Part shown: positions 56,544-64,000 of the stretch, in pieces
Layout of the letters: the number at the start of each line of letters is the position of its first letter
Numbering within the stretch: the stretch's first letter is position 1
Assembly (NCBI RefSeq): GCF_001422045.1
Contig: NZ_LMLW01000011.1
Location: forward strand, 124,505-188,504
DNA length: 64,000 nucleotides
DNA from: Sphingomonas sp. Leaf242
Lineage (GTDB): Bacteria; Pseudomonadota; Alphaproteobacteria; Sphingomonadales; Sphingomonadaceae
Reading direction: 5' to 3'
Made by a program: the position numbers and the translations under genes
The notes under the pieces: model-generated
Told to the model about the DNA's origin: nothing
The model's input: the letters and a program-made list of their open reading frames with translations, nothing else
Databases searched by the model: none

Positions 56544-57838
56544 GTCGACCAAGCCGCGATATCGTCCTGCTCGCCGATCAGCGCGAGACCGTGTGCGATC
56601 GACGTCAGTTCACCACCGCTCATGATCGCCGCCTCGCCGAACCGCTCGACGAAGATTTGCCGGATGCGCGGGATCAGCGATGATCCGCCGGTCAGAAACA
56701 CCCGGTCGATCTCGCCGCCACCGACATTGGCGACCTCCAAGGCCCGATCGACCGCGGCCTCGATCCGCACCACGTCGTCGGCGATCCAGCCTTCGAACTG
56801 CGCCCGCGTCACGTCCGCTTCGATCTCCAGCCCCGCGCCCGCAAAGTGGAAATGCGCATCCTCGCCGCTCGACAGCGCCCGCTTGAGTGACCCGACCGCA
56901 TCGTACAGAGGATAGCCGAGTTCGTTCTCGATCACCGCGATCATCCGCCCGATCGCGTCCGGATCGACCGCCGTCTTCTGCAACCGCTCCAGCTCGGTCA
57001 TCGTCTTGCGGTTGCGCATCAGCGCAAGGCGCGACCAGTCCGCGAAATCGGCGAAATACGCGCGCGGAATTTCCAGTTCCTTGCCGAACGACTTGTACGC
57101 GCCGCCCTTGCCGAGCATCGGCAGCACCAGCCGGTCGAGGATCCGGTAATCGAACCGGTCGCCCGCGATCCCCACGCCTGCATGACCTAATGGCGTACAC
57201 CGCCGCGCCGCGCCCGGCTCGGCAACGCGCACGACCGAAAAGTCGCTCGTACCGCCACCGAAATCCGCCACGAGGATCGTCGCCGGCTCGGTCAGCCGGG
57301 TCGCGTAGCTGTACGCCGCACCGAGCGGTTCGTAGACGTAGTGGATCTCCGCCCCGAAGCCCTTGAACATCGCGTCGTACCGCGTCCGCGCCAGCGCCTC
57401 GTCGGGCCGCGCGCCGGCATATTCGACCGGCCGCCCCACCACGATCCGGTGCGGCCGCGTGTCGAGCTTGCCGCCTGCATGGGAAATGAGCTTTTCGAGG
57501 AACAGCTGGCCCATTTCCTCGAAGCGATAGCGCTTGTCGAACACCGAAGCCTGCTCGAACGTCTTCATCGCCGCGACCGACTTGAACGACTGGATGAACC
57601 GGCTGTCGAGCGGATACTCCATATATTCGGCGATCGCCCACGGCCCCGCATCCGACGCAAGCCCCTTGCCGCTGTCGTCCTGCCAGAAGCACAACGCCGA
57701 GCGGAACACCGGGCTGGTCTCGGCAGGGGCGGCGAAGGTCACCAGCTCCGGTGTGCCCCCCTCCGTCCCAAGCGCCACGACGCTGTTGGTCGTGCCGAAG
57801 TCCAGCCCCAGGGCGGGGCCGCCAGCGTCCATCTGCAT
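56540..57838 (-). CDS. Hsp70 family protein (YegD-like, no substrate-binding domain)
   Basis: 432 residues, so it is only the actin-like ATPase half of Hsp70. GLDFGTTNSVVAL near residue 11, the second phosphate motif VADFGGGTSDFSVV near residue 190 and the adenosine motif LTGGSSLIPRIRQI near residue 385 are clear. YegD-like proteins have no known client. The ATG at 57838 has AAGGA about 7 bp upstream. It starts the unit with the spermidine-synthase-like and AbrB-like genes. Confidence 0.88.
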   Translation of the reverse strand: MQMDAGGPALGLDFGTTNSVVALGTEGGTPELVTFAAPAETSPVFRSALCFWQDDSGKGLASDAGPWAIAEYMEYPLDSRFIQSFKSVAAMKTFEQASVFDKRYRFEEMGQLFLEKLISHAGGKLDTRPHRIVVGRPVEYAGARPDEALARTRYDAMFKGFGAEIHYVYEPLGAAYSYATRLTEPATILVADFGGGTSDFSVVRVAEPGAARRCTPLGHAGVGIAGDRFDYRILDRLVLPMLGKGGAYKSFGKELEIPRAYFADFADWSRLALMRNRKTMTELERLQKTAVDPDAIGRMIAVIENELGYPLYDAVGSLKRALSSGEDAHFHFAGAGLEIEADVTRAQFEGWIADDVVRIEAAVDRALEVANVGGGEIDRVFLTGGSSLIPRIRQIFVERFGEAAIMSGGELTSIAHGLALIGEQDDIAAWST

Positions 57839-57979
57839 CGCGTCATCCTTCAATGAACGCGCGCCTATGCCGATCGGGAGGGCGGGATGGCAACCGGTAA
57901 AGTCGGTTTCGGGCCACTTCTACCCGCCCAAAGCCAATCTCCAATGCGCCCAAATAGCCTCGCCGCTGTTCCCAAAGCG

Positions 57980-58083
57980 CCTCCCCGGCGGAGGCCGGGG
58001 TCCAGGTGGAAAGGTGGCAATGACGACGGGCTGGCCTCCGTTAGCATCGCCTCCCAACTGGACCCCGGCCTTCGCCGGGGAGG
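57980..58083. repeat. Palindromic repeat, family 1 copy B
   Basis: CCTCCCCGGCGGAGGCCGGG from the left pairs with CCCCGGCCTTCGCCGGGGAG from the right over 104 bp. Sister to the btu-operon element at 3370-3473. It lies in the 269-bp gap between the Hsp70 gene and the hybrid kinase, which holds no gene. Confidence 0.85.
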
Positions 58084-58122
58084 TATGGTCGTACGCCGAC
58101 ACATCGGATCAACCCGTTCCGA

Positions 58123-61100
58123 CTACCGCCCGATCATCGCCCGTATCCGGTTGGCCAGCACATCCAGCGCAAACGGCTTGGTGATCATGTCCATCCCCTC
58201 GCCGAGGAAATCGCCGCGCACCGCCGCCTTCTCCGCATAGCCCGTCACGAACAGCACCTTGAGCCCCGGGCGATGCACGCGTGCGATCTCGGCGACCTGC
58301 CGTCCGTTGATTCCCGGTAGGCCGACATCGCTGACGAGCAGGTCGATCCGCTGCTCGCTTTCCAGGAACGGCACCGCCGCCCGCCCGTCCGCGGCCTCGA
58401 GCACGCCGTAGCCCAGTCCCTGCAACACATCGACGATGAGCATCCGCACCGCCGGATCGTCCTCGACCAGCAGCACCTGCTCGCCGTCGGCACGCGGCAG
58501 CTCGGCATCGGCGATCTCGACCGGCGCCTCCACCGTGCCGCGGAACCGCGGCAGGTACAGCTTGACGGTCGTGCCCTGCCCTTCCTCCGAATAGATCCGC
58601 ACATGCCCGCCGGATTGCCGCGCGAAACCGTAGATCATCGACAGGCCGAGCCCGGTGCCCTGCCCGATCGGCTTGGTCGTGAAGAACGGATCGAACGCCT
58701 TGGCGATCACCGATGCGCTCATGCCCGTGCCGGTGTCCGACACGCCGATCACGACGAAATCGCCCGGCTCGAGGTCTTCGATCGCCTCGGTATAATGTGC
58801 GTCGAGATGCGCGTTCTCGGTCTCGATCGTCAGCAACCCGCCCTCGGGCATCGCGTCGCGCGCGTTGATCGCCAGGTTGAGCAGCGCGCTTTCGAGCTGG
58901 TTCGCGTCGGTATGCGCCGGCCAGATTCCCGGCGTGCGCCGCACCTCCAACCCGGCATTCTCGCCGAGCGTCCGCCGCAGCAGATCCTCCATCCCGTCGA
59001 CCAGCTCGCCGACACCGACCGCCTTCACATCGAGCGACTGGCGCCGCGAGAACGCGAGCAGGCGCTGCGTCAGGCCGGCGGCACGGTTCGCCGACACCGT
59101 CGCCGCCTCGATATACCGATCGACGCGCTCATGCCGGACCTCGGGAAGATTGCGGCGGACCATGTCGAGCCCGCCGATGATCCCGGTCAGCATGTTGTTG
59201 AAGTCGTGCGCGATCCCGCCGGTGAGCTGGCCGACCGCCTCCATCTTCTGCGCCTGGCGGAGCGCATCCTCGACGCGCGCGAGCCGGGCTTCGTTCTCCT
59301 TCTCCTCGGTGATGTCGCGGCCGACCGCGTTGATCATCCCGTCGCCGGGCTGCGCGGCCCAACTGATCCAGCGGTAACTCCCGTCCTTGCAGCGATAGCG
59401 ATTGTCGATCCGCGTGATGATCTGGCCGCGCGCGATCCCCGCCGCGCCCTCGCTGGTATGGTCCACGTCCTCGGGATGGAGCAGCGCGAACAGCGGCCGC
59501 CCGATGATTTCCTCCATGTCCCAGCCGAGCATCTCGGTCCAGGCCGGGTTCACCGCGACGATCGTACCGTCATATTCCGCGCGCAGCATGATATCCGTCG
59601 ACAGGTCCCACAGCCGGTCGCGGTCCGCCTTCGACGCCACTACTGCCTCTTCGAGCCCCTCGTTGACCGCGCGCAGCTGTCGCTCGACGGCCTTGCGCGC
59701 GGACTGGTCGAGCAGCGCGCCGATCATCCGCAGCGGCTGGCCGGCTTCGTCGCGGATCAGATAGCCGCGGTCGAGCACATCGGCATAGTGGCCGTCGGCG
59801 CGCAGAAACCGGTATTCCTCGGTCCATTCGGTGCCGCCACCGTCGATCACCGCATGGATACTGCTATCGATCCGCCCCCGATCCTCGGGATGGATGTGGT
59901 CGATCCACCAGTCGCCGGTCGGGTCGACGGTCGCAAGATCATGGCCATAGGCGGTGGTCAGTGCCTCGTTCCACAACACGTAATTGCGGCGCAGATCCCA
60001 GTCCCAGATCGCGTCGTTGGTCGCGCGCGCAGCGAGACGCAGCCGTTCGCTCGTCTCGCGAAGCGCCGCCTGCGCCTGCCGATCGCGCGAGACGTCCTGC
60101 ACGGTGCCGATCAACCGGATCGGCGTGTCGTCGTCGAAGAATGCGGCACCGTGCGCGGAGACATGACGCTCCAAACCGTCCTCCTGCCCGATCGTGCGGT
60201 ATTCGGCCTCGAATGTGCGCGTGCCCTGCGGATCGAGCGACGCGAGGACCGCGGCGTTGGCCGCGACCCGGTCGTCGGGATGGAGATTGGCGAGAAAGGA
60301 CGACGCATAATCGACCGGCTTGCCCGGCGAGATCCCGAACAGCGCACGGCAGCGGTCGTCCCAGGTCAGCGTGCCCGCAATCGGCCGATAGTCGAACCGG
60401 CCAAGCTGCGCGACCCGGGTCGCCAGCTCGAGTTCGTTCTGGCTTTCGGCGAGCGCGATATCCTTGCGACGACGCTCGCTGATATCATTGAACAGCACCG
60501 CGACCCGGTTGGTCCCGGACTCATCGACGCGGTAGGCGTGGACGTCGTACCAACGTCCGTCGAACGCTTCGACATGATCCTCGAACCTGGCGGGTTCGCC
60601 GGTGGTCGCGACCCGCGCATAGATCGCGTACCAGCGTTCCTCGAGATCGGGCACGAGATCGCGCATCCACTTGCCGACGACGTCGCTGAGTCCGGTCTCG
60701 CGCTCGAACGCCGCGTTGGTCTCGATGAACCGGTAGTCGACCGCGCGATCGCCCTCGAACGCGAGTTCGATCAAACAGAACCCGGCGTCGAGCGAATTGA
60801 ACAGCGAACGGAAGCGTTCTTCGCTCGCCTTCAGCGCAACATCGGCGCGACTCCGCTCGACCGCATCAGCCGTCCGCAGCGCGACATCCTCGACCAGCGC
60901 GATATCGGCCGGCGTCCAGATCCGCGGGGCGGGTTCATGGACGTACAGGATCGCGGTCAGTTCGTCGTGCCGCACGAGCGGAAACACGATCAGCGCGCAC
61001 GCCCCAATGCTCGTCCACGCCGCGCCGTAATCGGGATCGCTCGATCGCGGATCGGTATGACAGTCGTCGACGATCACCGTCTTGCCCGCACGCAGATCGT

Positions 61101-61377
61101 CGAGCAGCCCCGTACCGAACGCACTCAGCAGACGCGTCTCGCCCGCCAGGCTGTGCAGCGCACCACTCGTCCAGTCGCCCGCGATATGCATCGCCGTGCC
61201 GTCGGGCACAACTTCGCCATAGCCGCACCGCGCCACGCCCAGATGCGACCCGAGCGTCGCCGCCGCCGCCGCCATGATCAGGTCGGGGCCGTCGAGCCCG
61301 CGCAGCAGATCGACCAGGGCCAGCTGAAACGCCTGCCGTGCCAGCAATTCGTCACGGTCGAGAAGATGCGATTGCAT
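58123..61377 (-). CDS. Soluble hybrid histidine kinase, GAF-PAS(x4)-HisKA-HATPase-REC
   Basis: 1084 residues with no membrane helix. GAF domain (about residues 15-170), four PAS repeats (about 180-305, 310-440, 445-570 and 580-695), the phospho-acceptor histidine in GGIAHDFNNMLTGIIGG near residue 720, ATPase motifs NLAINARDAMP and GTGLGLSMIYGFAR, and a C-terminal receiver with VSDVGLPGINGRQVAE near residue 1020. It senses a cytosolic cue, probably redox, light or a small ligand; no cofactor cysteine of LOV type was obvious. The start is ATG 61377, as the upstream alternative is a TTG. Unlinked to a regulator gene. Confidence 0.9.
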   Translation of the reverse strand: MQSHLLDRDELLARQAFQLALVDLLRGLDGPDLIMAAAAATLGSHLGVARCGYGEVVPDGTAMHIAGDWTSGALHSLAGETRLLSAFGTGLLDDLRAGKTVIVDDCHTDPRSSDPDYGAAWTSIGACALIVFPLVRHDELTAILYVHEPAPRIWTPADIALVEDVALRTADAVERSRADVALKASEERFRSLFNSLDAGFCLIELAFEGDRAVDYRFIETNAAFERETGLSDVVGKWMRDLVPDLEERWYAIYARVATTGEPARFEDHVEAFDGRWYDVHAYRVDESGTNRVAVLFNDISERRRKDIALAESQNELELATRVAQLGRFDYRPIAGTLTWDDRCRALFGISPGKPVDYASSFLANLHPDDRVAANAAVLASLDPQGTRTFEAEYRTIGQEDGLERHVSAHGAAFFDDDTPIRLIGTVQDVSRDRQAQAALRETSERLRLAARATNDAIWDWDLRRNYVLWNEALTTAYGHDLATVDPTGDWWIDHIHPEDRGRIDSSIHAVIDGGGTEWTEEYRFLRADGHYADVLDRGYLIRDEAGQPLRMIGALLDQSARKAVERQLRAVNEGLEEAVVASKADRDRLWDLSTDIMLRAEYDGTIVAVNPAWTEMLGWDMEEIIGRPLFALLHPEDVDHTSEGAAGIARGQIITRIDNRYRCKDGSYRWISWAAQPGDGMINAVGRDITEEKENEARLARVEDALRQAQKMEAVGQLTGGIAHDFNNMLTGIIGGLDMVRRNLPEVRHERVDRYIEAATVSANRAAGLTQRLLAFSRRQSLDVKAVGVGELVDGMEDLLRRTLGENAGLEVRRTPGIWPAHTDANQLESALLNLAINARDAMPEGGLLTIETENAHLDAHYTEAIEDLEPGDFVVIGVSDTGTGMSASVIAKAFDPFFTTKPIGQGTGLGLSMIYGFARQSGGHVRIYSEEGQGTTVKLYLPRFRGTVEAPVEIADAELPRADGEQVLLVEDDPAVRMLIVDVLQGLGYGVLEAADGRAAVPFLESEQRIDLLVSDVGLPGINGRQVAEIARVHRPGLKVLFVTGYAEKAAVRGDFLGEGMDMITKPFALDVLANRIRAMIGR

Positions 61378-61431
61378 GCTGGGATACCTGCCCAAACCGC
61401 TGCGATAAGTCGAGCGATAGAAGCGGTATGG

Positions 61432-61902
61432 CTAGCGCCGCTTCAGCCGTACGAGCGCGGCATCGAGCGCGGACAAGAACGCCGAGCGATCGGTCTTGGA
61501 GAACGGCGCCGGCCCGCCGATGATGTCACCGCCCGCGCGCAGGTCGGCCATGATCGCGCGGGTGGCGATGGCGCCACCGATCGAGCTGGTGGTGAAGGGC
61601 TTGCCGGTATTCGCCAGCACGGTTGCGCCGGCCTTCACGCAGCGATCGGCGAGCAGGATGTCGGCGGTGATCACGACCGACTTCGCATCGGCCTGTTCGG
61701 CGATCCAGTCGTCCGCCGCGTCGAATCCTTCGCTGACCACGACGCGCGAGATCAGCGGGTGGACGGGGATGCGGAAATGGCTGTTCGCGACGATCGTCAC
61801 GGGGACGTCGTGGCGCCACGCGACCTTGTAAATCTCGTCTTTGACGGGGCATGCGTCGGCATCGACGAGGATGCGGATCGCGCTGGAAGATACGTTCGTC
61901 AT
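61432..61902 (-). CDS. YaiI/YqxD family protein (DUF188)
   Basis: 156 residues. IRILVDADACPVKDEIYKVA near the start and VVITADILLADRC and NTGKPFTTSSIGGAIATR blocks define the family, thought to have a PIN-like nuclease fold, function unknown. ATG at 61902 is preferred over the longer frame that reaches toward the palindrome at 61932-62015. Confidence 0.92.
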   Translation of the reverse strand: MTNVSSSAIRILVDADACPVKDEIYKVAWRHDVPVTIVANSHFRIPVHPLISRVVVSEGFDAADDWIAEQADAKSVVITADILLADRCVKAGATVLANTGKPFTTSSIGGAIATRAIMADLRAGGDIIGGPAPFSKTDRSAFLSALDAALVRLKRR

Positions 61903-61931
61903 CGTACACATCCCGAACCGCCCCACCCACT

Positions 61932-62015
61932 CCGTCATCCTGACGAAAGTCAGGATCCAGGATCAAGCAGGGCGGCGTTCGTTACTCTGGATCCTGACTT
62001 TCGTCAGGATGACGG
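61932..62015. repeat. Palindromic repeat, family 2 copy G
   Basis: 84-bp hairpin (CCGTCATCCTGACGAAAGTC and its reverse complement at the ends) between the DEAD-box gene stop and the YaiI-like start. Likely a terminator for the helicase gene. Confidence 0.92.
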
Positions 62016-62067
62016 AGTTCTTGAAGGCAACGCGCCCTTCCCTAGTGGGAAGGACGCGTCGAGGCCG

Positions 62068-63837
62068 TTAGCTACGCTCGCGGTTACCACGGTACGGGGG
62101 CTTCCGCGCAGGAGCCGGCCCGCCACGCGGGGCCGCACGGTGCAGCGTCGAGCGTGGACCGCTCGCATTGCTGCGACCACCGCCACCGCTATCATGCCGA
62201 GCGCCGCTCTCGGGTGCACCCTGCATCGCCTCGATGGCAACGCCGCTCTCTTCCTCACCAGCCTGCGCCGTACGCTGGATCGCCGCCGAGAACCGCGACG
62301 CAACCGCCCGCGGAATCTCGAACGCCGTTTCGTTCGGGCCGATGCGGATCGCACCGATCTCGGACTTGGTGATGTGCCCGCGACGGCAGATCAGCGGCAG
62401 GATCCAGCGCGGATCGGCGTTCTGGCGACGACCGATGTCCATGCGGAACCAGACGGTATCCTCGAAGCCCGCACGCGGCCCCTGCGAACGCTCGTCCTGA
62501 GTCGGCTGCTTGCTCTGGTCGATCAGGTCCTCGGCCTGCGGCATCGTCGCGCGGTGCATGTGCACCAGCGCCGCAGCGATATCCTCCGGCGTCTTCTCGG
62601 CCATCAGGCGGACGGCGAGTGCGCGATCCTCCTCCTCGACCTCGACCGGCTGCAACAGCATGCCGATCAGCCGCTCGTGATCGTTCTTGCGGATGTCCTC
62701 GGCGGTCGGGGCGTTGACCCACTCCGCGTTGATCTTCGCACCACGGAGCATCATCTCGACGCGACGGCGACGCGGGAACGGCACGATAAGGACGGCAGTG
62801 CCCTTCTTGCCCGCACGACCGGTACGGCCTGAGCGATGCTGGAGCGTCTCGGCATCGCGCGGCAGCTCGACATGCACGACGAGGCTCAGCGTCGGCAGAT
62901 CGATGCCCCGCGCCGCAACGTCGGTCGCGACGCAGACACGCGCGCGACGATCACGCAGAGCCTGAAGCGCCGCGTTACGCTCGTTCTGCGAATGCTCGCC
63001 CGACAGCGCGACGGCGGCAAAGCCACGCTCGACCAGGCTCGCGTGCAGATGACGCACATTGTCACGAGTCGCGCAGAACAGCATCGCCGTCTCCGCCTCG
63101 TGGAAGCGCAGCAGGTTGATCACCGCATGCTCGATCTCGGACGGCGAGACCGTGACGGCCTGGTACGAGATATCGCCATGACCACGATCCTCGCCGACGG
63201 TCGAAATCCGCAGCGCATCCTTCTGATAGCGCTTGGCGAGCGCGACGATCGGCCGCGGCATCGTCGCCGAGAACAGCAGCGTGCGACGCGATTCCGGCGA
63301 CGCATCGAGGATCTGCTCGAGATCTTCGCGGAAACCCATGTCGAGCATCTCGTCGGCCTCGTCGAGCACCGCGACCTTGAGGGCCGACAGGTCGAGCGCG
63401 CCACGCTCGAGATGATCGCGCAGACGGCCCGGCGTGCCGACGACGATATGCGCACCGTGGGCGAGCGAGCGACGCTCCTTCGAGGCGTCCATCCCGCCGA
63501 CGCAGGTCGAGATGCGCGCACCGGCCTTGGCATAGAGCCACATCAGCTCGCGGCTGACCTGGAGCGCTAACTCGCGAGTCGGCGCGATGCAGAGCACGAG
63601 CGGCTTGTGCGGCGCGGGCAGGCGCTGGACACCGTCCTCGCCCGCTTCACCAAGCAGTTCGCCGGCCATCGCCAAGCCGAACGCGACGGTCTTGCCCGAG
63701 CCGGTCTGCGCCGACACGACGAGATCGCGACCGATCGCATTGTCCTCGATCACGTGAGCCTGGACGGGGGTGAGCGCGGTATAGCCGCGCGCTTCGAGCG
63801 CCTCGGAAAGAAGCGACGGAATATTTGTAAAAGGCAT
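62068..63837 (-). CDS. DEAD-box RNA helicase with DbpA-type RNA-binding domain
   Basis: 589 residues. Q motif LTPVQAHVIE, Walker A SAQTGSGKTVA near residue 42, DEADEMLDMGF (motif II), SATMP, then the helicase C domain with ATDVAARGIDLP and HRSGRTGRAGKKG. After it comes a DbpA RNA-binding-like domain (RMDIGRRQNADPRWILPLICRRGHI near residue 480, split here) and a basic Gly/Arg-rich tail ending RGNRERS. DbpA acts on 23S rRNA, so ribosome assembly is likely. ATG at 63837 (MPFTNIPSLLSEAL) is used. Confidence 0.93.
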   Translation of the reverse strand: MPFTNIPSLLSEALEARGYTALTPVQAHVIEDNAIGRDLVVSAQTGSGKTVAFGLAMAGELLGEAGEDGVQRLPAPHKPLVLCIAPTRELALQVSRELMWLYAKAGARISTCVGGMDASKERRSLAHGAHIVVGTPGRLRDHLERGALDLSALKVAVLDEADEMLDMGFREDLEQILDASPESRRTLLFSATMPRPIVALAKRYQKDALRISTVGEDRGHGDISYQAVTVSPSEIEHAVINLLRFHEAETAMLFCATRDNVRHLHASLVERGFAAVALSGEHSQNERNAALQALRDRRARVCVATDVAARGIDLPTLSLVVHVELPRDAETLQHRSGRTGRAGKKGTAVLIVPFPRRRRVEMMLRGAKINAEWVNAPTAEDIRKNDHERLIGMLLQPVEVEEEDRALAVRLMAEKTPEDIAAALVHMHRATMPQAEDLIDQSKQPTQDERSQGPRAGFEDTVWFRMDIGRRQNADPRWILPLICRRGHITKSEIGAIRIGPNETAFEIPRAVASRFSAAIQRTAQAGEEESGVAIEAMQGAPESGARHDSGGGGRSNASGPRSTLHRAAPRGGPAPARKPPYRGNRERS

Positions 63838-63893
63838 GTACGTCCTAATTGGTGGCCGGCTTACGCAACGGCAAGGCACTGGCGTGGTGGTCC

Positions 63894-64000
63894 CTACAGG
63901 ACTTGACCCGCGGCCCACCCGCTCGCCCATGCCCATTGGAAGTTGTAGCCGCCGAGCCACCCTGTGACATCGACCGCTTCGCCGACTGCATACAGCATTG
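63894..64000 (-). CDS. NAD(P)/FAD-dependent oxidoreductase, BaiN/YhiN (HI0933) family, C-terminal fragment
   Basis: The frame enters from the right edge and ends with a TAG at 63894. The last 35 residues read MLYAVGEAVDVTG, then GGYNFQWAWASGWAAGQVL, the typical C-terminal FAD-site motif (GGYNLQWA-type) of the HI0933/BaiN flavoproteins. The rest lies outside the window. Confidence 0.85.
   Translation of the reverse strand, partial: MLYAVGEAVDVTGWLGGYNFQWAWASGWAAGQVL

Noticed and set aside
35811..62015. CRISPR array made from the 84-bp repeats
   Set aside because: The copies are dispersed over 26 kb with genes between, no regular spacers and no cas genes.
58603..62832. 1409-codon plus-strand open frame over the hybrid kinase and two further genes
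   Set aside because: It spans three well-supported minus-strand genes, a palindrome and their gaps; low-complexity translation with no motif.

Overview
The window looks like a chromosomal segment of a Sphingomonas-type alphaproteobacterium (Sphingomonadaceae). The basis is high GC, many TonB-dependent receptors and outer-membrane barrels, a CpdR-type cell-cycle regulator next to an N-formylglutamate amidohydrolase, a galactose-to-galactonate oxidative pathway, and intergenic palindromes of a kind I associate with sphingomonad genomes. Genus is inference; no rRNA or marker phylogeny is available here. I see no prophage, insertion sequence, CRISPR array or plasmid backbone. Coding density is high, and nearly every gap above 80 bases holds a palindromic repeat.

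Layout. 1-6.5 kb: the end of a 2-oxoglutarate/Fe(II) oxygenase gene, then (minus strand) a vitamin B12 uptake operon headed by a clear cobalamin riboswitch: btuB, btuF, btuC, btuD, with alanine racemase 40 bp behind. 6.6-18.3 kb: an orphan TonB-dependent receptor and a full potassium operon running outer-membrane barrel, a 27-residue membrane peptide, kdpF, A, B, C, D, E. 18.3-24.8 kb: a repeat-rich gap, tRNA-Val(GAC), cpdR, an N-formylglutamate amidohydrolase, a divergent Mfd-type translocase and a galactose 1-dehydrogenase. 25-31.5 kb: a galactan/galactose locus with a FadR-type repressor, dgoK, dgoA, a GH53 galactanase and a GH2 beta-galactosidase; two matching dyads (26.08 and 31.47 kb) look like its operators. 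31.5-34.6 kb: bioF-bioD-bioA. 34.6-38.2 kb: a PHB depolymerase-family hydrolase behind a PhaR-like site, a MATE exporter, a small unknown protein and a MAPEG protein. 38.2-45.5 kb: a valine catabolic operon with every step from isobutyryl-CoA to propionyl-CoA and a divergent LysR regulator, interrupted by an antisense GIY-YIG gene boxed between two palindromes. 46-48.3 kb: a two-subunit acyl-CoA dehydrogenase. 48.4-54.7 kb: C4-dicarboxylate uptake (porin-dctA, divergent from dctB-dctD); DctD lacks the GAFTGA loop. 54.8-64 kb: an AbrB-type membrane protein, a spermidine-synthase-like protein and a short Hsp70 in one operon; a soluble hybrid histidine kinase; a YaiI-type protein; a DbpA-type DEAD-box helicase; and the end of a BaiN/YhiN-type flavoprotein gene.

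Most of the window is metabolic and transport housekeeping arranged in tight operons with 1-4 base overlaps. The least ordinary parts are the extended kdp operon (outer-membrane barrel plus an extra leader peptide gene), the family of about seven 84-bp palindromes and its GIY-YIG passenger, the GAFTGA-less DctD, and the divergent Mfd.
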